From Oxytricha trifallax (Eukaryota; Ciliophora; Spirotrichea; Sporadotrichida; Oxytrichidae), in contig ARYC01000787.1 in the NCBI GenBank assembly GCA_000711775.1, forward strand, positions 1 to 64,000: a DNA stretch of 64,000 nucleotides. Direction: 5' to 3'. The translations under genes and the position numbers were made by a program. The notes under the pieces are model-generated. The model did not search any database, was not told the DNA's origin, and saw only the letters and a list, made by a program, of their open reading frames with translations. How positions within the stretch are numbered: the stretch's first letter is position 1; every line of letters starts with the position of its first letter. This document shows, in pieces, positions 36,786 to 47,358 of this stretch.

Positions 36786-38224
36786 GGTCAGTAACTTTAG
36801 GTAAATTAAGATTGCAAGCTAAATAATAAGAGAATATGAAAGAGTGCCACGCGATTCCTCGCTTTCATCATTTTGTCTCCTATTCCTTTGCTCTCTTCAA
36901 TTTCTCCGCTCCTCTACCATTGCTACTCTCATGGGTCTCCTCCTGATTCTGCCTGGTTGCTGATTTACCATTCTTAATTTCTCTCTAGTCTTCAGATTTC
37001 TCCATTTCCTCCACCTCATCCACAATCTTGTGACTGATGCTCTCCTTGTTGAACAAGTACCCTTCGGCCTCTGAGAACTCATTCACCATTTGACTGTATC
37101 TTTCTTCCAATTCGAGGTCTTCCTTATCCACTAGTAGACCTTATGCTTCTCTGATTATATCCTCATCCCAATTATCAATGTGAGAGTTGAATATTTATGT
37201 TCCCATCTCTTCATCAGCTTTTTACCACATCATTACATTCTTCCTATCTGTTTATCTTGCCACTTCCTCTTCTTCTAGTGCCATCCCAGACTTTCCAATT
37301 TCCATCTTCATGTATCCAATTTCTAGGTTGAACATGGCGTAGTACCTCTGCCCGTTTATCCAATCTTTCGCGAATATCTGAAAGACTGGTTCTCCTGGTA
37401 GCTCTAGGGCTAAGTGATTTACAATGAGAATTGTCATCACCCCACAATCTTCTGGATCCTTAACCTGATTGGTTTCACTTTTAGTCTCAATCTTGCTGAC
37501 TCTGAACTCCTTTCCAATAGTTCCTTCTGAGAATTCACTTATTTGTCTCAGGTGTTTCTGGACTATTGCCAGGCTACCTACTGATTTCCTAGAGTCGTAT
37601 ATTTCCAGTTTCTTGGAGCCTCTTTCTATCTTTACCACTAACCAGTTCCTGCATTTCTTTATGAGGCCTTAGCAGCTTACTGGGATTATCACCCCTTGAA
37701 TTTCATCTTGGTACCTCCAGAACTTACCATTCTCCAGTTTCCAGTTTGTCTCTCCAATGCTTTTCTCAATGCTCTAGATTCCGTTGTCATTCATGACCAA
37801 AGGGGGCATGATTAAATAATCTTGTTTCGACTGGCTGAACTGTACTTCCTCTATCTGCCTGGAAATAGCCTCCATTGTATCTTCTTAAATGTGGTTACCT
37901 GGAATTAAGTCGAAATGCTTCCACTCTGTATTTATCTCTTTCCAGTGTTAGTGTTATTTCTCTGTCCAAAGATCCTTTGAGTTTCTCCCTCTATATCTGG
38001 CCCTCTCTCTATCATCGAATCTCCTCACTAATGCTTTCTCCATCTTCGTTCTAGAGCTGGGGGAGCAGACTACTGTGACCATCCTTGTGATTGTTGGAGT
38101 CCATCCTTTCTTGGCGTAGATTATCTTGTCAAATCCTTAACATTTTACTTCTGAAAGATCAATGAATTTTTTGAATTTCATTAGGTCTCCTTGAATGCAC
38201 TCAGAGCCGTTTAAAATAATAATA
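36786..38224. mobile_element. 1.44-kb insertion with 14-bp direct repeats (Ulp1-like ORF)
   Basis: TTAAAATAATAATA lies at 36772-36785 and again at 38211-38224. Units 2 and 3 have this site once, with nothing between. The insert is clearly richer in GC than its flanks and is filled by one minus-strand ORF open from its very edge (38214). No terminal inverted repeats seen. A target-site duplication plus an ORF cut at its 5' edge fits a 5'-truncated non-LTR retrotransposon copy; loss from units 2 and 3 by recombination between the direct repeats is the alternative. Confidence 0.8.
36868..38214 (-). CDS. Ulp1/C48-like cysteine protease ORF (mobile-element protein, 5' truncated)
   Basis: About 448 codons without TGA, with more than ten TAA/TAG as Gln, ending at TGA 36868-36870. 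The middle resembles the Ulp1 fold: FWRYQDEIQGVIIPVSC, RNWLVVKIERG, LEIYDSRKS, then KDPEDCGVMTILIVNHLALE with the DCG nucleophile motif. The usual catalytic His (HW) is Asn here (NW), so it may be inactive or the alignment shifted. The C-terminal third is acidic and charged. Ulp1-like domains occur in some non-LTR retrotransposons (the Utopia group) and in other mobile elements. No start codon at the left edge, which suggests truncation. Base composition and codon use differ from neighbouring genes. Confidence 0.65.
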
Positions 38225-38433
38225 AGTAAGCAAAGATTTGATATTCTTCAATAATTTTAATCTATAATTTTTAGCCTTAAATTGTAAAATTAGCTAAGGA
38301 AGCTCTAAATCATTAGCTAGACCCAAATATCTATTCATTTGTAGTATAAGGAAAACTTATGGAATCCCAAAGAAACTGAGCAGCTGCAAAATGGGCTAGA
38401 CACGATAAGAACAACGAATACGATGAAAGACTA

Positions 38434-38838
38434 ATACTACTAAAGTGTAATTGAAATAGGGAAATTAAAATAATTAGAATAATATAAATGAAAATATTTA
38501 CAGTTAAAAGTGGTCAATTTAATGATTTTATGTTAATTTGACAGAGAATTAAAAATTAGCTTGAACTTTATAATTTCAGACATAATTTTATCTCATCTCT
38601 AATGTGCTTTAATGTGAGAATAATTAAATTAATTTAGATGTATCATATTAAAGTAGAGTTAACTCGCTCCTGTAATGAGATAAAATAGTATGGCAACTTT
38701 AAAACCCAAATAATTATTAAAGTTTTAATATAATAAGCCGACTATCATCAAATTATATACTTTGACTTCCATTAAATAATGATTTAAATATAAATTTCTT
38801 TTTATTAACCCAATACAATTATACTTAATAAATAATAA
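38434..38838. mobile_element. Decayed foldback element inside the Lys/Asp/Glu-rich gene, unit 1
   Basis: Same family as 27857-28278 and 54412-54830 (shared blocks such as CAGAGAATTAAAAATTAGCT, GAGATAAAATAGTA and the terminal AATTATACTTAAT), but the arms have diverged. It sits between two MDSs and therefore within an IES. Confidence 0.65.
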
Positions 38839-39032
38839 GCGTGATTGGAGGTCTTTCGCATTATGAAATCTGCTGCTTGTAGAATCTCGAGAAAATCAAT
38901 GGATCATAAAACTTGTGATTGAGCTCGACACAAATCATTATTGCTGAAGATTTTATAGAGAATTAAGTACCTCAAAGGAAAGGCAAGAAAGCCGTTGACA
39001 GCGATGATGAAGATAGAGAAGGTAGAATTGTC

Positions 39033-39147
39033 ATAGATCTAATTATAAATATAACTTTAATGATTAAAAACAAAATTAGGATGTGTTAAGTTGTTTTTTT
39101 TTGTACCGTAATTTTAAGCAAAATATGATAAAGGAATAAAATTAATT
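39033..39147 (+). other. IES with pointer ATAGAT, 115 bp (unit 1)
   Basis: ATAGAT at 39033-39038 and 39148-39153. Excision joins GRIVID to DDDEEAQRE in frame. The same IES is at 46064-46178 and 53092-53206. Confidence 0.88.
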
Positions 39148-39753
39148 ATAGATGACGATGATGAGGAGGCTTAAAGAGAAATTGAAAGAGTAAGACAAAA
39201 GCGACTGCAATAGAAACAAAAGAAGACTCAACCAGTTCAAAAGAAATTACAGAAAAAAGCTAGAAATAACGAAGATAGTGATGAAGAAAATCAGAATGCC
39301 AATGTAGATCACAATTAGGATGATAGTAATGATGTAGCCAATAAAAGTATAAAAAGTTCCTATGATACAATCAGCAACAACAAAAGTGCACTGTTCAAGA
39401 TTACAGATAGAAGCAAGGCAGCAGGTAAGACTAAATACAAGGGCAAAAGTAACAAAGATATAGTAGACTTGGAAGATTTTCACATTCAAGATAAATCTGA
39501 TGACATTGATGATGGGAAATCTAGCAATAAAAAGAAAATTGTATCTGCTAGGAGCAAGACAACTGATAAAAATCACAGTAAGAATAGAAAGAGGACGAAA
39601 GATTCTGATGAGGACGAGGAGGTAGATAGTGACTATAAACTAAATTAAAAGAGTGCTAAGAGTAAGAAGTAAGCCAGACAGGAGACTGATAGTGAGTATG
39701 ACGATGAAAAGCAGAAAAGATCAGCTAAAAATGACAAGAAAAAGAAGAGATGA

Positions 39754-40206
39754 TTAAAAATATACATTAGTGATTATTGTTTTAGTTCTTACGTTTATAG
39801 CAGTTTTCATTTTATAGCTAAATTCAGTTATGTTGCTAATCGATTATTGTTAAACAAAATTTAATTGTTAAATAATTATAATTTAAATTTGAATAGTAAA
39901 ACAGGGCTTTTCAGCAAGTAAACCTGCTTTCTAATAACATAAGCCAAAGAACCAAAATCAACAGAGAATTAAAAGATATTTCTAAATCTATTAAATTATA
40001 ATACCGTTATTTAAGCAATGAAAAATTAGCGATCTAGTTAGAATAACTCAAAAAATTTACAATCTCAACACAGTCATGCTTTTATTTTTAATCTTGTAAA
40101 TTTGGATTATTAATGAATTATTTAAATTTTTACATGCTCACTTGCAGACTTATCTATAAAAAGCATGTTATATAACTAACTTCCTATAACTAAGTTCGCT
40201 TAGTAC
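39754..40206. other. AT-rich 3' flank of the repeated segment
   Basis: No coding frame. It is repeated at 46785-47236 and 53844-54290 and is almost identical between units 1 and 2. Confidence 0.6.
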
Positions 40207-40328
40207 ACTCAAAACCCCAAAACCCCTTAATGAGGTTTATAAGTGCTTTGATTTGTAGGGAATTTGTTAGGGGTTGGGGTTATTAATAGGTTTTAAAGTG
40301 AAATTTATAGTAAATGTATTTAATTTAA

Positions 40329-41777
40329 TCACTCAAAATGCACTTTAGGATCATGTGGTAGAGGTCTGAAGTTTATCTTACTTAACCACAACTCTATCTG
40401 CTCTATTGATATGTCTGATCTTGAGTTTGGTTTTATTATTATTGACTCTGCCATTTGTTTCATTGATTGAGATACTCTTGTTCTGTCAATAAATTGCTTT
40501 ATTCTTTGTTTAGCATCCTTCTCACACCTTGTAGAGTAGTAATCGTTGCGAGGCATATCGCACTCTATTATTATTGCTGCTAAAGCCCACACATCCCACT
40601 AAAAGTCTCCATCTCTCCAGTATTCTTTTTCTGGATAGTACCCTTGAGTTCCCATTACAGTTCCAAGCCTCGATACTTCCACTCTTTAGGCTCTATTGAA
40701 ATCGATTATTGCTACTTTTACTGGTGAGAAGTTTATCATTATATTTTCTGGCTTCAAATCTCTGTGAACAAACCCTAACTTGTGAAGCTCTATTATACCT
40801 TGTAAGGTCTGAGTTGCTATTTATCCAAGCTACTTATGATTTCTTTGATCTGTAATGAAATCTCTTAGGGTCATTTCATAGAGTGGGAGTCTGAAAGCAA
40901 CATGATCCTTGGCAAGGAGAACAGCATCTAACTTTATTAAGTATCTACACTCTTTGAACTTTGCTTGAGTGAGTACTTGATACTCATTTGTAAACTCCAT
41001 CTAGTATTTATCATCACTTAAGAGATAGTTGAAGGGATACACCTTGTATGCATACTGATGATCATTGATAACTTTCTTATCAAAAGATTCTTCTAATATA
41101 AGGTAGCTTTAAAGTGAAGTGTCTAGGTCAATTTAGGCAAGAACAGGAATCTTTTTGTATTGAATTTTAATCATGATCTTTGTGATTTCGGATGCTAGTA
41201 GGTTGCGTGATTTCCTCACATATTCTGATTCACTAGCTTGTTCAAGCTCTACAAGTTTCGAAGATTCTCTTGTTTTTCTTTTGTTCAGTAGCTTCAATTC
41301 ATCTTCATGCTTTTCAATCTCTAAATCTTTCTTGTGAGCTTTTAAAAGATGCTTCCTTAAATCTCTTGTATGAGCATACTGCTTATGGCACTCGAAGCAC
41401 TCATACTATCCGTCGATTTTATCGTGCTTTAAGTAGATAGTTGACTTGGCTTCTCTATGCTCTTTCACATGCCTATACCAACTAGATTTATGAGCGAAGT
41501 CTCTCTCACACTACTCACAAAAGTATACTTCTACTTTATCAGTTTGTATAGGCATTTCATTAATACCTTTCTCCTCCTCTCTGTCTCCCACACACTTGTT
41601 TGCCATTTATTTTCTATTATTAATTTCTATTTTAATAACAGAGACCTCAAGTGATAGCTCAGGTAGTTCCATATGAGAGTTCATCTCACAGTTATCACAT
41701 TTTTTATTGCTGCCAAAGGTCAGTCTCATTTAGTTTTATGGAAGTGCTGTTGTTTTTCTTAAAATGTTAGCGCTCAT
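40329..41777 (-). CDS. TBE 57-kDa C2H2 zinc-finger/protein-kinase protein
   Basis: ATG 41775-41777 to TGA 40329-40331, 482 codons open with TAA/TAG as Gln, matching the known 57-kDa TBE ORF. Two zinc fingers at about residues 65-125 (FCECCERDFAHKSSWYRH and CFECHKQYAHTRDLRKH) are followed by a coiled region and a kinase domain with HRDLKPEN and IIDFNRAQ (DFN where most kinases have DFG). It is encoded by the transposon; its role in TBE movement or excision is unknown. This copy looks intact, in contrast to the copy at 47359-48804. Its start faces the 22-kDa gene across a repeat-rich intergenic region. Confidence 0.93.
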
Positions 41778-41965
41778 ATTTAAATTTGAATTTAAAATTA
41801 TAAAACTGCCTCTATAACTGAGTGCTTATAAGATAGCTTTGCAAGCCTACAAGTTTCAAGGGAAGTTCTTAGAGTATTAGAGAAGAAATGTAAGTGTTAA
41901 GAGACAATCCAGCTCTAAATATAGGGAGGAAGTAACCATTTTTACTATCAATAATAAGTTTATTA

Positions 41966-42133
41966 CAGCACGTACCGATTTAGGAGGTACACCTAATTAA
42001 GTACGTACTGCTTTAGGAGGTATTTTGTGATTTTATGATTAAATTTAGAATCCTCCTAATTAAGTACTAGCTTTAATTAATGCTTCTAATTAAGTACTAG
42101 CATTTTAGGAGCTGCTCCTAATTAAGTACTTAC
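41966..42133. promoter_or_regulatory. Repeat cassette between divergent TBE genes
   Basis: Four copies of CTAATTAAGTAC, interleaved with TTTAGGAG(G/C) and CGTAC motifs, many palindromic. It separates the kinase start (41777) from the 22-kDa start (42343) and is kept in TBE 2 (48998-49165). The position fits a shared promoter or binding array; function is inferred. Confidence 0.5.
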
Positions 42134-42342
42134 CAATTTAAAATTTAATTATATGGAACAACAACAGTAGAAATTGATATCTATCTCTCAAGTTTGAAAC
42201 CAGTTCTCAAAACCTTCTACGTATCCTTGTTAGAGGTTGACCTCATATAGGATGCCCATATTTAATAGTAAGTTTTTCAGAGGTATATAATTGAAATCAA
42301 TTAACTTAAATTTGAATATCATTTCTTAGACCTGTAAACAAG

Positions 42343-42932
42343 ATGGAGTCAATGAATGATGCAATGAAAAAAAGAGTGCAAGCACAAGAATTGATTCAAA
42401 GATTTAGAAGCAAGGAGGATTTGCATCGCTACCTGGTGCAGCAAGGTAATGAACTAATACTAACTAATCTTGATTATGTAGTTGGTTTGTTTCTACCAAC
42501 GATGGAAGGTACTAGAATTTCATTTCTAAGAGCAATACTCTGCGAAGAGAAGAAAGCTTTGAAAACTTAAGATGTGAAGTTTGCAGAGATTCCAAACTAT
42601 CCAGAAATCTCAGTGACTAACTTATATGATGATGCTATGAATGACCCAGAGGTTTGGCAGTACCTGCCTTCAAGAAGCAGTTGTCAAATAAACTACCTGA
42701 AAAAAAAACTATTTCTTTGGCATACTTGCAACAATTAAAGGTGATTACTTGAAAGAAATTATTCAAGAATCTCATAAGAAAAAGTACAGCATGTCTTCTG
42801 ATGATAAGGACAAACAAGGGATCAAGATAAGTGAGAGCTGGCTATCAGAGCTGCAGAAGCACCCTTGTATTTCTAGTAAGATTTGTAGCTTAACTCTTTA
42901 GAAAAATCTGGAACTGGCATCTTCTTGATGAA
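42343..42932 (+). pseudogene. TBE 22-kDa protein, frameshifted copy
   Basis: ATG at 42343 (MESMNDAMKKRVQAQELIQR). Compared with the intact copy at 49371-49952, one base is missing near 42670 (CCTTCAAG for CCTACTAAG) and two extra A lie in the A9 run near 42700, so the frame is lost about two thirds of the way along. The function of the family is unknown. Confidence 0.85.
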
Positions 42933-43144
42933 GGAATAGAGCAAGCTTCACAGACAGCGAAAGTCGCAGACAAAGTATGAAGTTAGCAAGAGACTTTATT
43001 CAAATATTTAGCCTCCAGAGTCGATGAACATAGATGCAGGAGCTGGCAGTAAGAGAAGAAACCTTGGGAGGAGGGAAGCAAGAAATAGAAGAAAAGAAAG
43101 AGAAGCCAGCTCCCTCTAAAGAATTCTAAATGTGACTTATATAT

Positions 43145-44207
43145 TCATTAATTTAACTCTAAAACTTATTTATATACATTCACTCTCCCTTATTTCGCAC
43201 ACTTTTTAGCCAATAAATTATCAACTCTCTTCGCTGAGCTTTTGATAAAGTCAACTGTATCAATAGGTAGGTCATGCATCAAGTGGTAGAGCAGCAGCTT
43301 CTTGTAATGGCCTTTTAATATACCCCAGTAGAACTCAATTCCATTAAACTATGGACTGTAAGGTACGTTGAACACTGGCGTTATTCTAAGTTGTTCATTA
43401 CTCATCCTTGTTTATTTAATCTTATGAACAGAAATATTATCAACAAACAGTATTATCTCTTATTCAGGGTACTTCTCTCTCAACTGTTCTAAGAACTTAA
43501 TATATTGCTCTGTCTTAATTGAGCGAGGATGAATAACATAGGTTTCTAAACCAGTATCCTAACTAATTCCTCCAAGAATTGCCATTGTTTATACCTTGAC
43601 TTTCTAGTCATATACTTCTATTTACTATGCCTCTTATACCAAGACTTCTAGATGAAAGTGTTGAAGGTAAACACAGCCTCGTCAGCATGTATAAACTTAA
43701 TATTATTCTATTATGCTCTCTGCATTTAATTATAAATATAATTTAAGTTGTTGTTGTAAAATGGCAGAGTGAAATCAATCACTCTCTTGATACGATTAAC
43801 ACCTTTGTAAGAGATACCATTTCGCTTATAAATGTTAGCAACAGACTATGCAGAGATCTTCAACTCAGGGAACTGGCGGGGAAACATAATAGCTCGTTGG
43901 TCAAGAGAGAAGTGAGCCCAATACTTCAAAGTTGTTTAATTAATAAGATAGTCAATATGCTTCTATTGAAACTTTGACTTCCTCTAAGGCATTGAATTCA
44001 GCTATTATTGCTTTAGTTATACAGCTATAAGGCAGTGGGAGCGAACAGTTGAAGGACTTCTTTTAAGAGCAGTCCAATAGACTTATAATTAAGTACAGGT
44101 TTGACTTATTAACTGTATAAATCACATCCATATCGCAGTTTAAACACTAAATCTATATACTCCTCATCATAAATAGACCCAAAAAGCTTGCTATTTTTGT
44201 CTCGCAT
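43145..44207 (-). pseudogene. TBE 42-kDa DDE transposase, frameshifted copy
   Basis: ATG 44205-44207; family stop at TGA 43145-43147. The length (1063) is not a multiple of three, and a TGA follows after about 88 codons in the first frame, so an indel lies in the N-terminal third. The catalytic segment keeps FIHADEAVF with the first Asp. Tc1/mariner-like DDE fold; in these ciliates TBE transposases take part in germline DNA elimination during development. Confidence 0.88.
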
Positions 44208-44288
44208 TAAATAAATAACCCCAACCCCTAACAAATTCCCTACAAATCAAAGCACTTATAAACCTCATTAAGGGGTTTTGGGGTTTTG

Positions 44289-45210
44289 ATTGCCTTATTG
44301 TTTTTTTAAAAAATTAGAGTATCTCTACAACTACAATTTTAATGGCGATAATAATAATCTGATGTAATATAGAGAGTGTAGGGGACACTTCTAATTTTAG
44401 ATCGCACTTTCGATTTAATATCTCCTTTGGTTCATGATTATCATTATCAAAGTGTAATCTATGATTATTTGAAAGTACCAGAGAATAGTACACTAGATAA
44501 AATTATACCAAAGGAGCAAGGTGACGATCAAAGATAAGCAGCATCAGAACAGTCTAAAAAGCTCAATGAGGATGACATAATATGGCAGAAGTACAAAGCC
44601 TTGCATATTGCAGAGACTTTTGGATTTCTGCAAGACGAAATCAAGGGACTCAGATAAGATCAAGCGAATATGAAAAAATTAGCAAATAAGGAAGAATTGC
44701 ATCACGATGATATTTCAAAGATACTCAAGTCCATTCCAGAATTTGAAAAGAGAAAGACCTAGGTGCTCATCCATTTAGATCTCGATCAGAAAGTAACTGG
44801 TAAGATTTAAAATCCCAAAATGAACATCATGAAGTTAATTGAATTTGAGCAGTCAATAATATCTGGAGTAAGCGACTAAGGTCAAACTTTACCAGAAAAT
44901 TTTATTGCTAAAGAACTAACTAAAACCATCAAGATTTTAGGAAGAGCATAGGATAAATTAAGAATTTTAAGCAATTATCTATTATGCTATGCTGATTTTA
45001 AGACTGTCCTGAGCTTAGTTGAGACTTAAGAAGGTTGAAGCTAATTAGAGACTATAATAGATAGGAGCCAGTAAAGAAACTTAAGAGAACTCAGCCTTAA
45101 ATTAGTAATTCTGAATTTAATGAATAAAAGAGAAAATATGCTAATGAGATGCAAGAAATAAACTAAATTTTATTTTTATTATAAAATTAGTTGTCATTAA
45201 TAATTTTTGA
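44289..45210 (+). pseudogene. Sec1/Munc18 3' half, truncated copy 2
   Basis: Corresponds to the parent gene from LFFKKLEYLYNYN onward. It lacks the 5' half, and an extra T near 44305 and a missing G near 44377 break the frame. It keeps the 11-nt CTTA segment (45014-45024). Confidence 0.9.
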
Positions 45211-45322
45211 ATGTTCGATGTTCTTAGAACCTAGCCATATATAAAATAATAATAAGTAACCAAAGAATTGGTTTTCTTCAATTATTTTAATATATAATTT
45301 TTAGCCTTAAATTGTAAAATTA

Positions 45323-45374
45323 GCTAAGGAAGCTCTAAATCATTAGCTTGACCCAAATATCTATTCATTTGTAG
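45323..45374 (+). other. IES with pointer GCTAAGGAA, 52 bp (unit 2)
   Basis: GCTAAGGAA at 45323-45331 and 45375-45383. Excision joins KLAKE to NLWNPKETK in frame. Also present at 52350-52401; in unit 1 the second pointer copy is altered. Confidence 0.88.
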
Positions 45375-45463
45375 GCTAAGGAAAACTTATGGAATCCCAA
45401 AGAAACTAAGCAGCTGCAAAATGGGCTAGACACGATAAGAACAACGAAAACGATGAAAGACTA

Positions 45464-45869
45464 ATACTACTAAAGTGTAATTGAAATGGGGAAATTAAAA
45501 AAAATTAGAATAATATAAATGAAAATATTTACAGTTAAAAGTTTTCAATTTAATGATATTATGCTAGTATGACAGAGAATTAAAAATTAGCTTGAACTTT
45601 ACAATTTCCTACACAATTTTATCTCATCTCTAATGTGCTTTAATGTGAGAATAATTTAATTAATTTAGATGTATCATATTAAAGTAGAGTGAACTCGCTC
45701 CTGTAATGAGATAAAATAGTATGGCAACTTTAAAACCCAAATAATTATTAAAGTTTTAATATAATAAGCCGACTATCATCAAATTATATACTTTGACTTC
45801 CATTAAATAATGATTTAAATATAAATTTCTTTTTATTAACCCAATACAATTATACTTAATAAATAATAA
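45464..45869. mobile_element. Decayed foldback element, unit 2
   Basis: Equivalent of 38434-38838. Its left half differs from unit 1 and matches unit 3. Confidence 0.6.
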
Positions 45870-46063
45870 GCGTGATTGGAGGTCTTTCGCATTATGAAAT
45901 CTGCTGCTTGTAGAATCTCGAGAAAATCAATGGATCATAAAACTTGTGATTGAGCTCGACACAAATCATTATTGCTGAAGATTTTATAGAGAATTAAGTA
46001 CCTCAAAGGAAAGGCAAGAAAGCCGTTGACAGCGATGATGAAGATAGAGAAGGTAGAATTGTC

Positions 46064-46178
46064 ATAGATCTAATTATAAATATAACTTTAATGATTAAAA
46101 ACAAAATTAGGATGTGTTAAGTTGTTTTTTTTTGTACCGTAATTTTAAGCAAAATATGATAAAGGAATAAAATTAATT
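46064..46178 (+). other. IES with pointer ATAGAT (unit 2)
   Basis: Identical in position and pointer to 39033-39147. Confidence 0.88.
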
Positions 46179-47358
46179 ATAGATGACGATGATGAGGAGG
46201 CTTAAAGAGAAATTGAAAGAGTAAGACAAAAGCGACTGCAATAGAAACAAAAGAAGACTCAACCAGTTCAAAAGAAATTACAGAAAAAAGCTAGAAATAA
46301 CGAAGATAGTGATGAAGAAAATCAGAATGCCAATGTAGATCACAATTAGGATGATAGTAATGATGTAGCCAATAAAAGTATAAAAAGTTCCTATGATACA
46401 ATCAGCAACAACAAAAGTGCACTGTTCAAGATTACAGATAGAAGCAAGGCAGCAGGTAAGACTAAATACAAGGGCAAAAGTAACAAAGATATAGTAGACT
46501 TGGAAGATTTTCACATTCAAGATAAATCTGATGACATTGATGATGGGAAATCTAGCAATAAAAAGAAAATTGTATCTGCTAGGAGCAAGACAACTGATAA
46601 AAATCACAGTAAGAATAGAAAGAGGACGAAAGATTCTGATGAGGACGAGGAGGTAGATAGTGACTATAAACTAAATTAAAAGAGTGCTAAGAGTAAGAAG
46701 TAAGCCAGACAGGAGACTGATAGTGAGTATGACGATGAAAAGCAGAAAAGATCAGCTAAAAATGACAAGAAAAAGAAGAGATGATTAAAAATATACATTA
46801 GTGATTATTGTTTTATTCTTACGTTTATAGCAGTTTTCATTTTATAGCTAAATTCAGTTATGTTGCTAATCGATTATTGTTAAACAAAATTTAATTGTTA
46901 AATAATTATAATTTAAATTTGAATAGTAAAACAGGGCTTTTCAGCAAGTAAACCTGCTTTCTAATAACATAAGCCAAAGAACCAAAATCAACAGAGAATT
47001 AAAAGATATTTCTAAATCTATTAAATTATAATACCGTTATTTAAGCAATGAAAAATTAGCGATCTAGTTAGAATAACTCAAAAAATTTACAATCTCAACA
47101 CAGTCATGCTTTTATTTTTAATCTTGTAAATTTGGATTATTAATGAATTATTTAAATTTTTACATGCTCACTTGCAGACTTATCTATAAAAAGCATGTTA
47201 TATAACTAACTTCCTATAACTAAGTTCGCTTAGTACACTCAAAACCCCAAAACCCCTTAATGAGGTTTATAAGTGCTTTGATTTGTAGGGAATTTGTTAG
47301 GGGTTGGGGTTATTAATAGGTTTTAATGTGAAATTTATAGTAAATCTATTTAATTTAA

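Larger units (their letters stand above)
38283..39753 (+). pseudogene. Lys/Asp/Glu-rich protein gene, copy 1
   Basis: MDSs: to 38301 (KLAKE), about 38354-38433 (NLWNPKETEQLQNGLDTIR), 38850-39038 (GGLSHYEICCLQNLEKI, later DFIENQVPQRKGKK) and 39148-39753 (DDDDEEAQREIERVRQKR, then highly charged Lys/Ser/Asp sequence to TGA 39751-39753). A foldback element lies inside. The charged tail suggests a nuclear protein; no family recognised, though LSHYEICCLQNL faintly recalls HRDC-like subunits such as RPB4. In this copy TGA interrupts the third MDS (CTTGTGATTG) where copy 3 has GTA, and the pointer of the first IES is mutated. Confidence 0.65.
35823..40209. repeat. Tandem segment, unit 1 of 3
   Basis: It holds the Sec1 3' half, the 1.44-kb Ulp1-like insert (only in this unit), a decayed foldback element and the Lys/Asp/Glu-rich gene. 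Its left edge joins native Sec1 sequence without any TBE; its right edge (ACT, 40207-40209) abuts TBE 1. From about 38670 rightward it is nearly identical to unit 2; left of that it differs by many substitutions. Confidence 0.95.
40210..44288. mobile_element. TBE transposon 1, complete (4079 bp)
   Basis: Both ends carry the same inverted repeat of about 78 bp whose outer 17 bases are CAAAACCCCAAAACCCC. Inside are the three TBE genes: kinase (minus), 22-kDa protein (plus) and transposase (minus). Flanking triplets differ (ACT left, ATT right), unlike the matched 3-bp ANT duplication of a simple insertion. Confidence 0.97.
45313..46784 (+). pseudogene. Lys/Asp/Glu-rich protein gene, copy 2
   Basis: Same organisation as copy 1: IES with the 9-bp pointer (45323-45374), foldback element (about 45464-45869), IES with ATAGAT (46064-46178), stop TGA 46782-46784. 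Like copy 1 it has TGA in the third MDS and lacks the ten codons (DEKKRKLKKANL region) present in copy 3. The charged C-terminal MDS is intact. Confidence 0.65.
44289..47239. repeat. Tandem segment, unit 2 of 3 (chimera)
   Basis: Starts ATTGCCTTATTG directly after TBE 1 and ends TACACT before TBE 2. 44289 to about 45910 is virtually identical to unit 3; about 45690-47239 is virtually identical to unit 1. The Ulp1-like insert is absent. Confidence 0.95.

Noticed and set aside
37469..37672. 67-residue plus-strand ORF
   Set aside because: Antisense to the Ulp1-like ORF, which is open for 448 codons.
39247..39576. 109-residue hydrophobic minus-strand ORF, repeated at 46278-46607 and in part at 53449-53664
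   Set aside because: It is antisense to the Lys/Asp/Glu-rich coding MDS; repetition is due to the segment triplication, and Leu/Ile/Phe richness is the shadow of Asp/Lys/Asn codons.
41457..41654. 65-residue plus-strand ORF, repeated at 48485
   Set aside because: Antisense to the zinc-finger part of the TBE kinase gene.
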